From the NCBI GenBank assembly GCA_032433765.1, contig JAVIAB010000049.1, positions 23,804,147 to 23,868,146 of the forward strand: a stretch of 64,000 nt of DNA, in the 5' to 3' direction. Below are positions 1 to 12,100 of the stretch, piece by piece (positions within the stretch are counted from its first letter, which is position 1; each line of letters opens with the position of its first letter). The position numbers and the translations under genes are program-made. The stretch is from Megaustenia siamemsis. Taxonomy: Eukaryota; Mollusca; Gastropoda; Stylommatophora; Ariophantidae. The notes beneath the pieces were generated by a model. It was not told the DNA's origin, searched no databases, and saw only the letters and a program-made list of their open reading frames with translations.

Positions 1-5
1 CTCAG

Positions 6-110
6 TTGACCAGATCTACCACTTGGCGTCACCAGCCTCGCCACCCAACTACATGTACAACCCCATCAAGACACTCAAGACCAACACTCTGGGAACCATC
101 AACATGCTTG
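6..110 (+). CDS. UXS1: UXS1 exon (first in window)
   Basis: Positions 1-5 (CTCAG) read as the tail of a 3' splice site. The exon then begins with the last two bases of a Val codon and reads [20 protein letters not shown] through [11 protein letters not shown]. It ends after the first base of a Gly codon, before donor GTCAGT at 111. If CTCAG were coding, the residue before Val would be Ser rather than the expected Glu, which favours the splice site. Length 105 (2+102+1). Confidence 0.9.
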
Positions 111-3100
111 GTCAGTTCTCACTTTTATCTCATGTTTGTGTATGTCAACATTATATCTCATGTTTGTGTATGTCAACATTATATCTCATGTTTGTGTATG
201 TCAACCTTATATCTCATGTTTGTGTATGTCCACATTATATCTCATGTTTGTGTATGTTCACATTATATCTCATGTTTGTGTATGTCAACCTTATATCTCA
301 TGTTTGTGTATGTCAACATTATATCTCATGTTTGTGTATGTCCACATTATATCTCATGTTTGTGTATGTTCACATTATATCTCACGTTTGTGTATGTTAA
401 CATTATATCTCACGTTTGTGTATGTCAACATTATATCTCACGTTTGTGTATGTCAGCATTTTATCGCACGTTTGTGTATGTCAACATCATATCTCACGTT
501 TGTGTATGTCAACATCATATCTCATGTTTGTGTATGTCAACATCATATCTCATGTTTGTGTATGTCAACATCATATCTCATGTTTGTGTATGTCAACATC
601 ATATCTCATGTTTGTGTATGTCAACATTATATCTCATGTTTGTGTATGTCAACATTATATCTCATGTTTGTGTATGTCAACATTATATCTCATGTTTGTG
701 TATGTCAACATTATATCTCATCGTCATTTCACTAGATCTTTAACATGTGCAACATGTACACTGGGCCTCCAGTTTCTTTTACTGCTGTCCGAGAGGGCTA
801 GACATCGGATTTCACTAGCGGGAGAGATTTTTTAACATGTGCAACATGTACACTGGACCTCCAGTTTCTTTTGTTGCTGTCCGAGAGGGCTAGACATCGG
901 ATTTTACTAGCCAGAGAGATCTTTAACATGTGCAACATGTACACTGGACCTCCAGTTTCTTTTGCTGCTGTCCGAGAGGGCTAGACATCAGATTTCACTA
1001 GCCAGAGAGATCTTTAACATGTGCAACATGTACACTGGACCTCCAGTTTCTTTTGCTGCTGTCCGAGAGGGCTAGACATCGGATTTCACTAGCCAGAGAG
1101 ATCTTTAACATGTGCAACATGTACACTGGACCTCCAGTTTCTTTTGCTGCTGTCCGAGAGGGCTAGACATCAGATTTCACTAGCCAGAGAGATCTTTAAC
1201 ATGTGCAACATGTACACTGGACCTCCAGTTTCTTTTGCTGCTGTCCGAGAGGGCTAGACATCGGATTTCACTAGCCAGAGAGATCTTTAACATGTGCAAC
1301 ATGTACACTGGACCTCCAGTTTCTTTTGCTGCTGTCCGAGAGGGCTAGACATCAGATTTCACTAGCCAGAGAGATCTTTAACATGTGCAACATGTACACT
1401 GGACCTCCAGTTTCTTTTGCTGTTGTCCGAGAGGGCTAGACATCAGATTTCACTAGCCAGAGAGATCTTTAACATGTGCAACATGTACACTGGACCTCCA
1501 GTTTCTTTTGCTGCTGTCCGAGAGGGCTAGACATCGGATTTCACTAGCCAGAGAGATCTTTAACATGTGCAACATGTACACTGGACCTCCAGTTTCTTTT
1601 GCTGTTGTCCGAGAGGGCTAGACATCAGATTTCACTAGCCAGAGAGATCTTTAACATGTGCAACATGTACACTGGACCTCCAGTTTCTTTTGCTGTTGTC
1701 CGAGAGGGCTAGACATCAGATTTCACTAGCCAGAGAGATCTTTAACATGTGCAACATGTACACTGGACCTCCAGTTTCTTTTGCTGCTGTCCGAGAGGGC
1801 TAGACATCGGATTTCACTAGCCAGAGAGATCTTTAACATGTGCAACATGTACACTGGACCTCCAGTTTCTTTTGCTGTTGTCCGAGAGGGCTAGACATCA
1901 GATTTCACTAGCCAGAGAGATCTTTAACATGTGCAACATGTACACTGGACCTCCAGTTTCTTTTGCTGTTGTCCGAGAGGGCTAGACATCAGATTTCACT
2001 AGCCAGAGAGATCTTTAACATGTGCAACATGTACACTGGACCTCCAGTTTCTTTTGCTGCTGTCCGAGAGGGCTAGACATCAGATTTCACTAGCCAGAGA
2101 GATCTTTAACATGTGCAACATGTACACTGGACCTCCAGTTTCTTTTGCTGCTGTCCGAGAGGGCTAGACATCAGATTTCACTAGCCAGAGAGATCTTTAA
2201 CATGTGCAACATGTACACTGGACCTCCAGTTTCTTTTGCTGTTGTCCGAGAGGGCTAGACATCGGATTTCACTAGCCAGAGAGATCTTTAACATGTGCAA
2301 CATGTACACTGGACCTCCAGTTTCTTTTGCTGCTGTCCGAGAGGGCTAGACATCGGATTTCACTAGCCAGAGAGATCTTTAACATGTGCAACATGTACAC
2401 TGGACCTCCAGTTTCTTTTGCTGCTGTCCGAGAGGGCTAGACATCAGATTTCACTAGCCAGAGAGATCTTTAACATGTGCAACATGTACACTGGACCTCC
2501 AGTTTCTTTTGCTGCTGTCCGAGAGGGCTAGACATCAGATTTCACTAGCCAGAGAGATCTTTAACATGTGCAACATGTACACTGGACCTCCAGTTTCTTT
2601 TGCTGCTGTCCGAGAGGGCTAGACATCAGATTTCACTAGCCAGAGAGATCTTTAACATGTGCAACATGTACACTGGACCTCCAGTTTCTTTTGCTGCTGT
2701 CCGAGAGGGCTAGACATCAGATTTCACTAGCCAGAGAGATCTTTAACATGTGCAACATGTACACTGGACCTCCAGTTTCTTTTGCTGTTGTCCGAGAGGG
2801 CTAGACATCGGATTTCACTAGCGGGAGAGTAAAGGTAGGAAGATACCAAGGATTACACTTTTTAAAATATTCCTTCTACCGTTGGTGAAATCAAACACAG
2901 GACCTTCTTGTGCTGAGGCTGGCATTCTGTCTCTAGACCACCCGCCCCCACTTTTTTGCTTTATGTGGTTTTTAGGAGAAAGATAGATATGTGTGGTCAT
3001 TATCAGAAAGAGAGATATGTGTGGAGATTAGGAGAAAGAGAAGTATGTGTGGAGATTAGGAGAAAGAGAAGTATGTGTGGTGATTAGGAGAAAGAGAAGT

Positions 3101-6100
3101 ATGTGTGGTGATTAGGAGAAAGAGAGGTATGTGTGGTGATTAGGAAAATTGAGAGGTATGTGTGGCAATTAGGAGAAAGATAGATATGTGTGGTCATTAT
3201 CAGAAAGAGAGGTATGTGTGGCGATTAGGAGAAAGAGGGGTATGTGTGGTGATTAGGAGAAAGAGAGGTATGTGTGGCGATTAGGAGAAAGAGGGGTATG
3301 TGTGGTGATTAAAAGAAAGAGAGGTATGTGTGGTGATTAGGAGAAAGAGAGGTATGTGTGGTGATTAGGAGAAAGAGGGGTATGTGTGGTGATTAAAAAA
3401 AGAGAGGTATGTGTGGTGATTAAATAAAAGAGAGGTATGTGGGGTGATTAGGAGAAAGAGGGGTATGTGTGGTGGTTAGAAGAAAGAGATGTTAATGTAG
3501 TAGTTAAAAGAAAGAGAGGTATGTGTGGTGAATAGAAGAAAGAAATGTTAATGTAGTAGTTAAAAGAAAGAGAGGTATGTTGGTAGTCATGTTGGTATAT
3601 TATTGTTCCTATAGCTATGTAGGTGAAGACCTATTTTATGCTTTGCATTGTGCTTTCATATGATATAATATTTAGCTCATTAATTTATAAATTATATAAT
3701 ATAATTTTTTAGATTTAAGAAAGGTAAGTTTATGCTATGCTAATGGTAGTCTTGTTTAAGACTTTAGGAGTTGCATATAGACTGGGTAGGAGGTAAAGTA
3801 GCCAGTGATTTGCAGGTGCACATGTCAGTGCCAGAAGGTAGTGGAGTTGTTTATACCAAGTTGATGATAGAATAGCCGGATACTCTTCTTCTTCTACCTT
3901 TCAGCTCCCTGTGGAGCATAAGTCTTCAACAAACACTTTCAGCTCCCTGTGGAGCATAGGTCTTCAACAAACACTTTCCAAGCCATTCAGTTTCTTGCCA
4001 TTCTTTTAAGATCATTCCACGTCTTCTCCATCATCTTCATCTCTGCTTCCATCTGTCTTCTCTAAGTATTCTTTGGTCTTCCTCTTTCTCTTTTTCTCTG
4101 GGGTTCCATAAAGGGCCTGTTGTGTAATACTTTCAGTTGACTTCCAGAGTGTGTGTGTCCTATCCAGCACCATAGTCTTCGCTGTATCTCTTTATCCACT
4201 GGTATTTGACTGGTACATTTCCATAATTCTATGTTAGTGATTTTGTCCTGCCATTTCCATCCTTTTATTCTGTGTAAGCATCCATTAATGAAAATCTGTA
4301 TCTTCATGATTGTCATTTTTGTTTTTCCTCCATGTTTCACAGCCATATTGTAAGACTGACTAAACATTGGAGTAGTCAGATACTAGACAGGAAATATAGA
4401 TATCTGTGATAGTCAGGTGATATAATAGCCTAAGCTAGCCTCAGAGACAACTTAGCCTGTTCTACATGGAAGTTAGGGTAGCCTGTGGTGGTGGTAGAAT
4501 AGCCTGTGCAGGTGGTGGTAGAATAGCTTGTACAGGTGGTGGTAGAATAGCCTGTGCAGGTGGTGGTAGAATAGCCTGTGCAGGTGGTGGTAGAATAGCC
4601 TGTGTAGGTGGTGGTAGAATAGCCTGTGCAGGTGGTGGTAGAATAGCCTGTGCAGGTGGTGGTAGATTAGCCTGTGCAGGTGGTGGTAGATTAGGGAATA
4701 ATAGAACAAAGAAGTATGTGTTAGCACTCGGAAAAATTGACAGACAAACAACAATAGAAAAAAATGAAGAACAATATATGGTCCGAAGTGGGATCGAACC
4801 CGTACTCAGTGGCACCGCGCCTTGCCACGAGAAGCCGAACGCTTGGCACACTACCACGCAGCCAACTAAAAAAATTGGCTATTGCAGTAGTGTCTTACAC
4901 GATGACGTTCTCAATGACTATAGCATAGGGTAACGATCACAGACCGGAAATAAATTGTATATTTGTACTTTCCTATTAATGCAAGTATCTCCCAGTAGGG
5001 CTGAATACTTGTGTTGTAGACAAACATTTATTGGACGAAACACTACTTCTACATACTACATACTTCTACTACTACATACTACATACTACATACTTCTACT
5101 ACATACTTCTACTACTACATACTTCTTTGTTCTATTATTCCCTATTATCGCCTCGGAAGTTCCCCATATAATAATATTTATGTATTATTATTTGTACCCA
5201 GTATATAAACACTACTTGTACTATTTGTACCCAGTATATAAACACTACTTCTACATACTACATACTTCATACTTCATACAGTATATAAACACTACTTGTA
5301 CTATTTGTACCCAGTATATAAACACTACTTCTACATACTACATACTTCTACTACTACATACTACATACTACATACTACATACTTCTACTACTACATACTT
5401 CTTTGTTCTATTATTCCCTATTATCGCCTCGGAAGTTCCCCATATAATAATATTTATGTATTATTATTTGTACCCAGTATATAAACACTGGGAACTACTA
5501 TTCGTGCTGTTTCGTCCAATAAATGTTTGTCTACAACACAAGTATTCAGCCCTACTGGGAGATACTTGCATTAATAGGAAAGTACAAATATACAATTTAT
5601 TTCCGGTCTGTGATCGTTACCCTATGCTATAGTCATTGAGAACGTCATCGTGTAAGACACTACTGCAATAGCCAATTTTTTTAGTTGGCTGCGTGGTAGT
5701 GTGCCAAGCGTTCGGCTTCTCGTGGCAAGGCGCGGTGCCACTGAGTACGGGTTCGATCCCACTTCGGACCATATATTGTTCTTCGTTTTTTTCTATTGTT
5801 GTTTGTCTGTCAATTTTTCCGAGTGCTAACACATACTTCTTTGTTCTATTATTCCCTATTATCGCCTCGGAAGTTCCCCATATAATAATATTTATGTATT
5901 ATTATTTGTACCCAGTATATAAACACTGGGAACTACTATTCGTGCTGTTTCGTCCAATAAATGTTTGTCTACAACACAAGTATTCAGCCCTACTGGGAGA
6001 TACTTGCATTAATAGGAAAGTACAAATATACAATTTATTTCCGGTCTGTGATCGTTACCCTATGCTATAGTCATTGAGAACGTCATCGTGTAAGACACTA

Positions 6101-9100
6101 CTGCAATAGCCAATTTTTTTAGTTGGCTGCGTGGTAGTGTGCCAAGCGTTCGGCTTCTCGTGGCAAGGCGCGGTGCCACTGAGTACGGGTTCGATCCCAC
6201 TTCGGACCATATATTGTTCTTCGTTTTTTTCTATTGTTGTTTGTCTGTCAATTTTTCCGAGTGCTAACACATACTTCTTTGTTCTATTATTCCCTATTAT
6301 CGCCTCGGAAGTTCCCCATATAATAATATTTATGTATTATTATTTGTACCTGGTGGTAGATTAGCCTGTGCAGGTGGTGGTAGAATAGCCTGTACAAGTG
6401 ATGGTAGTATAGCCTGTGCAGGTGGTAGAATTGCCAGTACTTTGAAGAAAAACAAGTTAAATATGAAGAAGTTTCACATGCACCAGTTTTTCCATCTTCT
6501 TTCAATAATGGTTTCAGGTCTGGCCAAGAGAGTTCGTGCTCGATTACTGCTAGCCTCTACGTCAGAGGTCTATGGAGGTTAGTGTTAGTTTATAAATATA
6601 TACACATTTTATTGTTACAATCTATAGTGTAGTTTGTCAATGTCTTATTGTGCATGGACAAGTGACCTGATTTTGTTTCTTGATGACTCACCAGTTTGTG
6701 GTGGCAGGTGTCTCTTCCTCTTAGTGTTCACCTGTTAAGTGGGCGTGGATTTGTTGTGTTGCTAGCTTACGGCAACGCCGCAATATTTGTGACTTTTGGC
6801 CCAACACATCCGCCGTTGACATTGATGCGTAGATTTGCTTAACTAATTTTTTTGCCCTGACAGCAGCTATTTTGGCCTGCTCTTTTTCAACTGTAAACTG
6901 CCTAGTGTTCTTCAATGTGCGTAAGTGCACACAGGGCTTCCTGTTTTTTGTCATTTTCCAAAAGGGCTAGACATTGGATGTCACTACCCAGAGATCGGGG
7001 GAGGGTAATGCAACGATGAAATCACATGATTGATTTCTGAAAAATTCCCACCGCTTGTGGTGAAAATCAAACCCAGGAGCTTCCTGTTCAGAGGCTGATG
7101 TTTTACCTCTAGACCACCCAGTCCTCTGGTGGCAGGTGTGATTTCTTTCAAGTTCTTATTTTAAGCCATCGATTGATCTGAGTATCTATCTATCTAACTA
7201 TCTACTGATCTTTTGAGCCGTAGCCGGCCCATAGGGCGTAGACCAAGATACTCCTTCTCTTATCTAAATTTTTGTTCTAGCAGTTTTCAATTCTTTTAAA
7301 GATATTTTATCAAATTTCGCCATTTGTCTCTGTTTTGTGCAAGCAGCTTTATCTCATTGAGGGAGCAGATTCCTGCTGCTTTTGCCTCTCTCAGCAATGT
7401 ACTTCTCAGTGTCTCTCTGGGTCTTCCTCTTTTTCTCTTACCTGTTGTTTCCCACATGAGGGCTTGCTTTGCTATTCAGTTATTATCTCTTCTCATCACA
7501 TGTCCAACATATGACCATCATCTTTTCTTTATTACTGAAGATATTAGTGGTTGATTGGCGATTTCTCTAATTTCCTCGTTTGTTTTGAATTCGTTCCCCG
7601 CTATACCAAGTATTTTCCTTAGACATTTATCAGGTCTACGTTTCATTAACAAAATCGTTTTTACAATAGCGGCTTGTTAAACCTCTGATCAATGGTTCTA
7701 TACCAAGCCGGAGAAAAATAATTCCTCCATTTTGGATACAACCGGAAAACAGATCTGAGTATAGACCTAAAGTAATTTTGGAAGGGAAAATACAACGTCA
7801 AAGAGGCAGAGACAGGCCAAGACTAACATGGACGAGTAAAATCAAAAGATGGACAGATCAGCCTATGACAACCTGCACTATCAAAACAAGAGACAGAGCG
7901 GAATGTTGCTTTGTGGTAGCCAACCTTTGATGTGCAAATGACAATCAATGATGATGATGAAAACAGAAACAACGACAACAGATACCACTACAAACATTTC
8001 TCAGTCATGTGAACCCTGTCCTTGAGATCCACCCATGTGGTAACAGATATTAAAGAAATATCCGAAAAGGAAACAAACACAATGTCACAAAGAGATAAGA
8101 AGAAAGTCAAAAAAACTTGTTTTATGTCTTGTAAAAATGTGTCATAAAAAGCCTGCAAACCTTTATTTAGATGGTCTCTATTTATATTCTGCAGCGTTTC
8201 TTTCATTCACCGCACGCCGCACTTAGTTGAATACTGAAGTGGTTGTACTTTTACAAAGATGGCCTCTATTTATATTCTGCAGCTTTTCTTTCATTCACCG
8301 CACATATTTCTGTACTGAAGTGGTTGTACTTTTACAAAGATGGTCTCGAGTGACTAAAGTGGAGTTAAGCAACGCGGGATGTGTCAAGATTATTATAATT
8401 GTTCACCCGTCCATCGTGTGACACTGTAAAAGGGTGGTGATTAGCAAGTGATTGGTGGAAACGCCCGTTTCATTGTTGTCATGTTTATGTGTGTGTTCCA
8501 CAAGTGCACAGAGCACCCTACGCTAGCTTGCTTTGTCATTATACAGGGAAAGGGGAGGTTTTAATGTTGGAGAAACAAGATTTGTTGGTGACAAGAGTAG
8601 CTGAGAGAGAACACTGTAGAAAACGGAAATGACAGAGTAAAAGGGAGAGCAAGCTCGTATGTTTTCAAAAAAAGAATTCCAAAAGTTGGGTTGCCACAAG
8701 CACCCTGTTTTTCTGGACAGTCTCAGCCTGTAATGAAATAATTCACTGTCCCGAGGGTCACCAATTTGTCCCGGTTTCCAACCCTATAGTCAACCTTCGA
8801 TGTGGAGACAACATTTGATGATGATGATAGACCAGAAGGATAACTCATGTTGGCCAAACATGAAAAACAAATCTTAGCAAATTTCTGTAAAAATAATTCA
8901 TAAATAAACATGATGGAGGAAATCTGAAGCTAGACTAACACACTCTCACTCACTCACTTACTTACTATCTTTCTCCCTCACACACACTCACTCTCTTTAC
9001 TATATATATCTCTCTTCCTCTCAAACACACACAATTACTGCAACCACAAAGGGCAAATAACTTGTATATCTATGTATCTATCTATTGACCTTTCGAGCTG

Positions 9101-12100
9101 TAGCCGGCCCATAGGGCGTAGACCAAGATACTCCCTCTCTTATCTGAATTTTTGTTCTAGCAGTTTTTAATTCTTTTAAAGATATTTTATCAAATCACCC
9201 CATTTGTTTCTGTTCTATGCAAGCAGCTCTATCTCATTGAGGGAGCCAATTCTTGCTGCTCTTGCCTCTCTCATCAATGTTCTTCTCAGTGTCTCTCTGG
9301 GTCTTCCTCTTTTCCTCTTACCTATTGTTTCCCACATGAGGGCTTGCTTTGCTATTCGATTATTATCTCTTCTCATCACATGACCAACATATGACCATCA
9401 TCTTTTCTTTATTACTGAAGACATTAGTAGTTGATTGGCGATTTCTCTAATTTCCTCGTAACTATACCAAGTATTTTCCTTAGACATTTCTTTTTGAATG
9501 TGTTCAACTTGTATATAATAAAGTATCATAATTTGAGGCTGTTCTTATAGGAAGGTACATGGAAGGGGGGAATGTTTGTTCACGGTAAACTGCCAAATTT
9601 GGAAGAGTTTGTATTTTGATATGATCATGTTTATGACAGTATCGTAATCTAGGAGTTAATGACATATACCCAAAATGGAGGATTTATGTTGCAAGAGTAG
9701 AATACATATATGTTAAGTAGTCATATGGTTGGTTTCATTATGTTGACTGAAACGTGTTAAACTGTGGCTTTCTGCACGGCACAGATCCTGAACTGCACCC
9801 TCAGAGTGAAGAGTACTGGGGTCATGTCAACCCGATAGGACCCAGGGCTTGTTACGATGAAGGCAAGCGGGTGGCAGAGACTATGTGTTATTCGTATGAG
9901 AAGCAGGTAAACATCATTATGTGTCGTTGCTCAAATAGATTAACCCTTACTTGTGATACCTATGTGTGAATCACTTGTTTACGATGCCCTAGTAAATGAC
10001 ATTTTGGAAAATCAAATTTTTTAAATCTTTTCCTACACAGCAGTGTGTTTACTCAAGACGAGACACCGGAATCTAATGTGATTTCCTGCTTTATGGTCGA
10101 TTTTTAGCCAGAAGTGCAACATGACCCCCCCACCTTCCCCCCCTTTTCTCGTTACCGTTGTCTATTTATACGGTGGCTGTAAACTGTCAGATCAATCCAT
10201 ATGTTCAGTGCCCACTTGGTGTTATAGTCTCCCATGTTACAAGGGTTTCATTGATGTTAATGCTGATAACTGAGGAAATTTCCCACGTCATGAGAAAAAA
10301 GGAAAAGCGACAAATTTCTTAACCCTACCAGACCCCTGTACCTAGTTTCCGGTAATTTCCTAATCTGTCGCTGTCCCTAATAATTGGTACTTTGCCTAGT
10401 ATGTGAAAAAATAGACAAGTAGGTCTAGGCTTTTCCCATTCCAACAGGAGATCAATACTTTGGTTGATTCAGACTTTGAGGAGTCAGATTTTCACAAAAA
10501 ATATGTTTCCAGTTCAAGTGACACAGACAGTGAGAGCTTGAGTGATGAGGAGAATCTTGAACCTTATAGATCTAGAGCTAGATTGATAGAAGGAAATTGG
10601 GGGGGGGGGGGGGTTTGTGTCCCTCAAACAGCTGATAGGGGCACCTTTGTGTGAGACAAGGCTCATCCTGCTGGGTGGATTGACACACAAAGTTGGAATA
10701 TTGGTGCTAGATAAAAGGTAGACCTATTTTCTACACAAGTTCCATCTTATTCTAACCACTTTTTTGCATGTAACTAACATTTTTCTATATCATGTTGGTT
10801 TTTTCTCTTTAACGCTCAGGAGCCCAGGTAAAGGGGACAGTTAGGTTCAGGGCCACAGGTCTGGTAGGGTTAAAAATTGGCAGAATTTGAAAGACTGTGC
10901 GTCTTTTACGATACCGTAGTACATTTTTACTACGCGATGGATAAAAACAAAATCCAACATCAAACCAAAATAAATCTAACACTCAGGGGTCAGCATCAGT
11001 GATAATTAGGAAGGTAAAATTTGATGAAGCCAAATCCATCATCAAAGACCAGTTTCATGAAAAATGGAAACAGGAACACCAAAAGTATAGCGAGAGGGAT
11101 GGATACCTCCAACTATCAAGGAGGGATCAAGTTCATCATACTTCGCCTACGCACTGGCCACAACAGAATGAGAAACCACATGTTCACTAAACTCAAAATA
11201 GGAACTACCAGCCAATGTCACTTTACCCTGGATAACATGACAACAAAACATGTTCTGCAGGATTGCCCCCAGTACACAGACCTGAGGAGGACATTGTGAC
11301 CCACATCCACCTCCCTGGAAGAGAAATTCTACGGGAAAACCGAATCACTAAAACAGACAGCTGACTTGATAAGAGAATCCGGAATCCTAGTCTGAATGAC
11401 GTCTTGATCGCAGAAGAAGAATAAGGGAAAAAAATTTATTTTGAAGTTTTAATTTTTATGACAGTATCGTTACCTGCTATAGCAAAATGTTACGTCTCAG
11501 TATTCCTATATGGTGCAGAAACATGGACATTAGACAAGAAAACAGAACAGAGAATTGAAGCCTTTGAAATGTGGATATATAGAAGAATAGATAGAATTGG
11601 ATGGAAGGAAAAGAAAACAAATTATGAAGTCTTAAAATAACTAAAAATGAAAAGAGAAGTACTAGACAAATGCGATTTTTGGGGCATGTTAGAAGGCACA
11701 ACAGCCTACTAAAAGTAATCCTGGAGGGGAAAATACAAGGTAAAAGAGGCAGAGGAAGACCAAGACTAACATGGACGAGTAACATCAAAAGATGGACAAA
11801 TCAGCCTATGACAACCTGCACCATCAAAGCAAGAGACAGAGCAGAATGGCGCTCCATGGTAGCCAACCTTCGTTGCAGAGACTGCACTCGATGATGATGA
11901 TGATCGTTACCTAAAAAATTGGGCTTGAGATCAATCATGAAAAAACTAAAGTCATGAAAAGCTTAATTCCAACAGATGACAGAATATACATGGAAAATAA
12001 ACCAGTGGAAGAGATCAACCACTTTATCTATCTTGGAAGTCACATTGATCGGGAAGGGAATACACGTAAAGAAATTAGAATCAGAATAGCTAAAGCAGCA

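Larger units (their letters stand above)
4694..6350. mobile_element. Composite element built from a 438-bp tRNA-headed unit
   Basis: The insert splits the 24-bp minisatellite; TGGTGGTAGATTA occurs on both sides (4681-4693, 6351-6363), though in a tandem repeat this is weak proof of target duplication. Order inside: a 348-bp inverted arm (4694-5041), a spacer with (CTACTACATACT)-type repeats and a partial unit (5042-5392), two full direct 438-bp units (5393-5830, 5831-6268) and a partial third (6269-6350). Each full unit has TATATAAAC, then AATAAA, then a Pol III-like box A/box B pair. No protein-coding capacity is seen. I do not recognise the family. Confidence 0.75.

Noticed and set aside
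6..835. Long open frames rich in [15 protein letters not shown]
   Set aside because: They are readings of the 28-bp intronic minisatellite in all three frames; the same motif cycles through every frame. The only coding part is the UXS1 exon at 6-110.
742..2830. Hammerhead ribozyme (retrozyme) in the 91-bp, 438-bp or 28-bp repeats
   Set aside because: I looked for the CTGATGA and GAAA core on both strands of these units and did not find the combination.
3879..4384. GATACT as target duplication of the LINE-D fragment
   Set aside because: Six bases on both sides is too short to exclude chance.
5684..5771. Functional tRNA gene (Leu/Ser-like)
   Set aside because: Box A and box B are good, but the ends do not form an acceptor stem and copies sit inside a repeated element, so it is a SINE-like head.
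4962..6364. Open frames across the 438-bp units ([22 protein letters not shown])
   Set aside because: They span tRNA-like promoter and low-complexity sequence on both strands and repeat exactly with the unit; no protein domain.
6721..6954. Minus-strand 77-codon open frame
   Set aside because: No family recognised, and part of the region resembles a dispersed repeat near 14059; no support as a gene.
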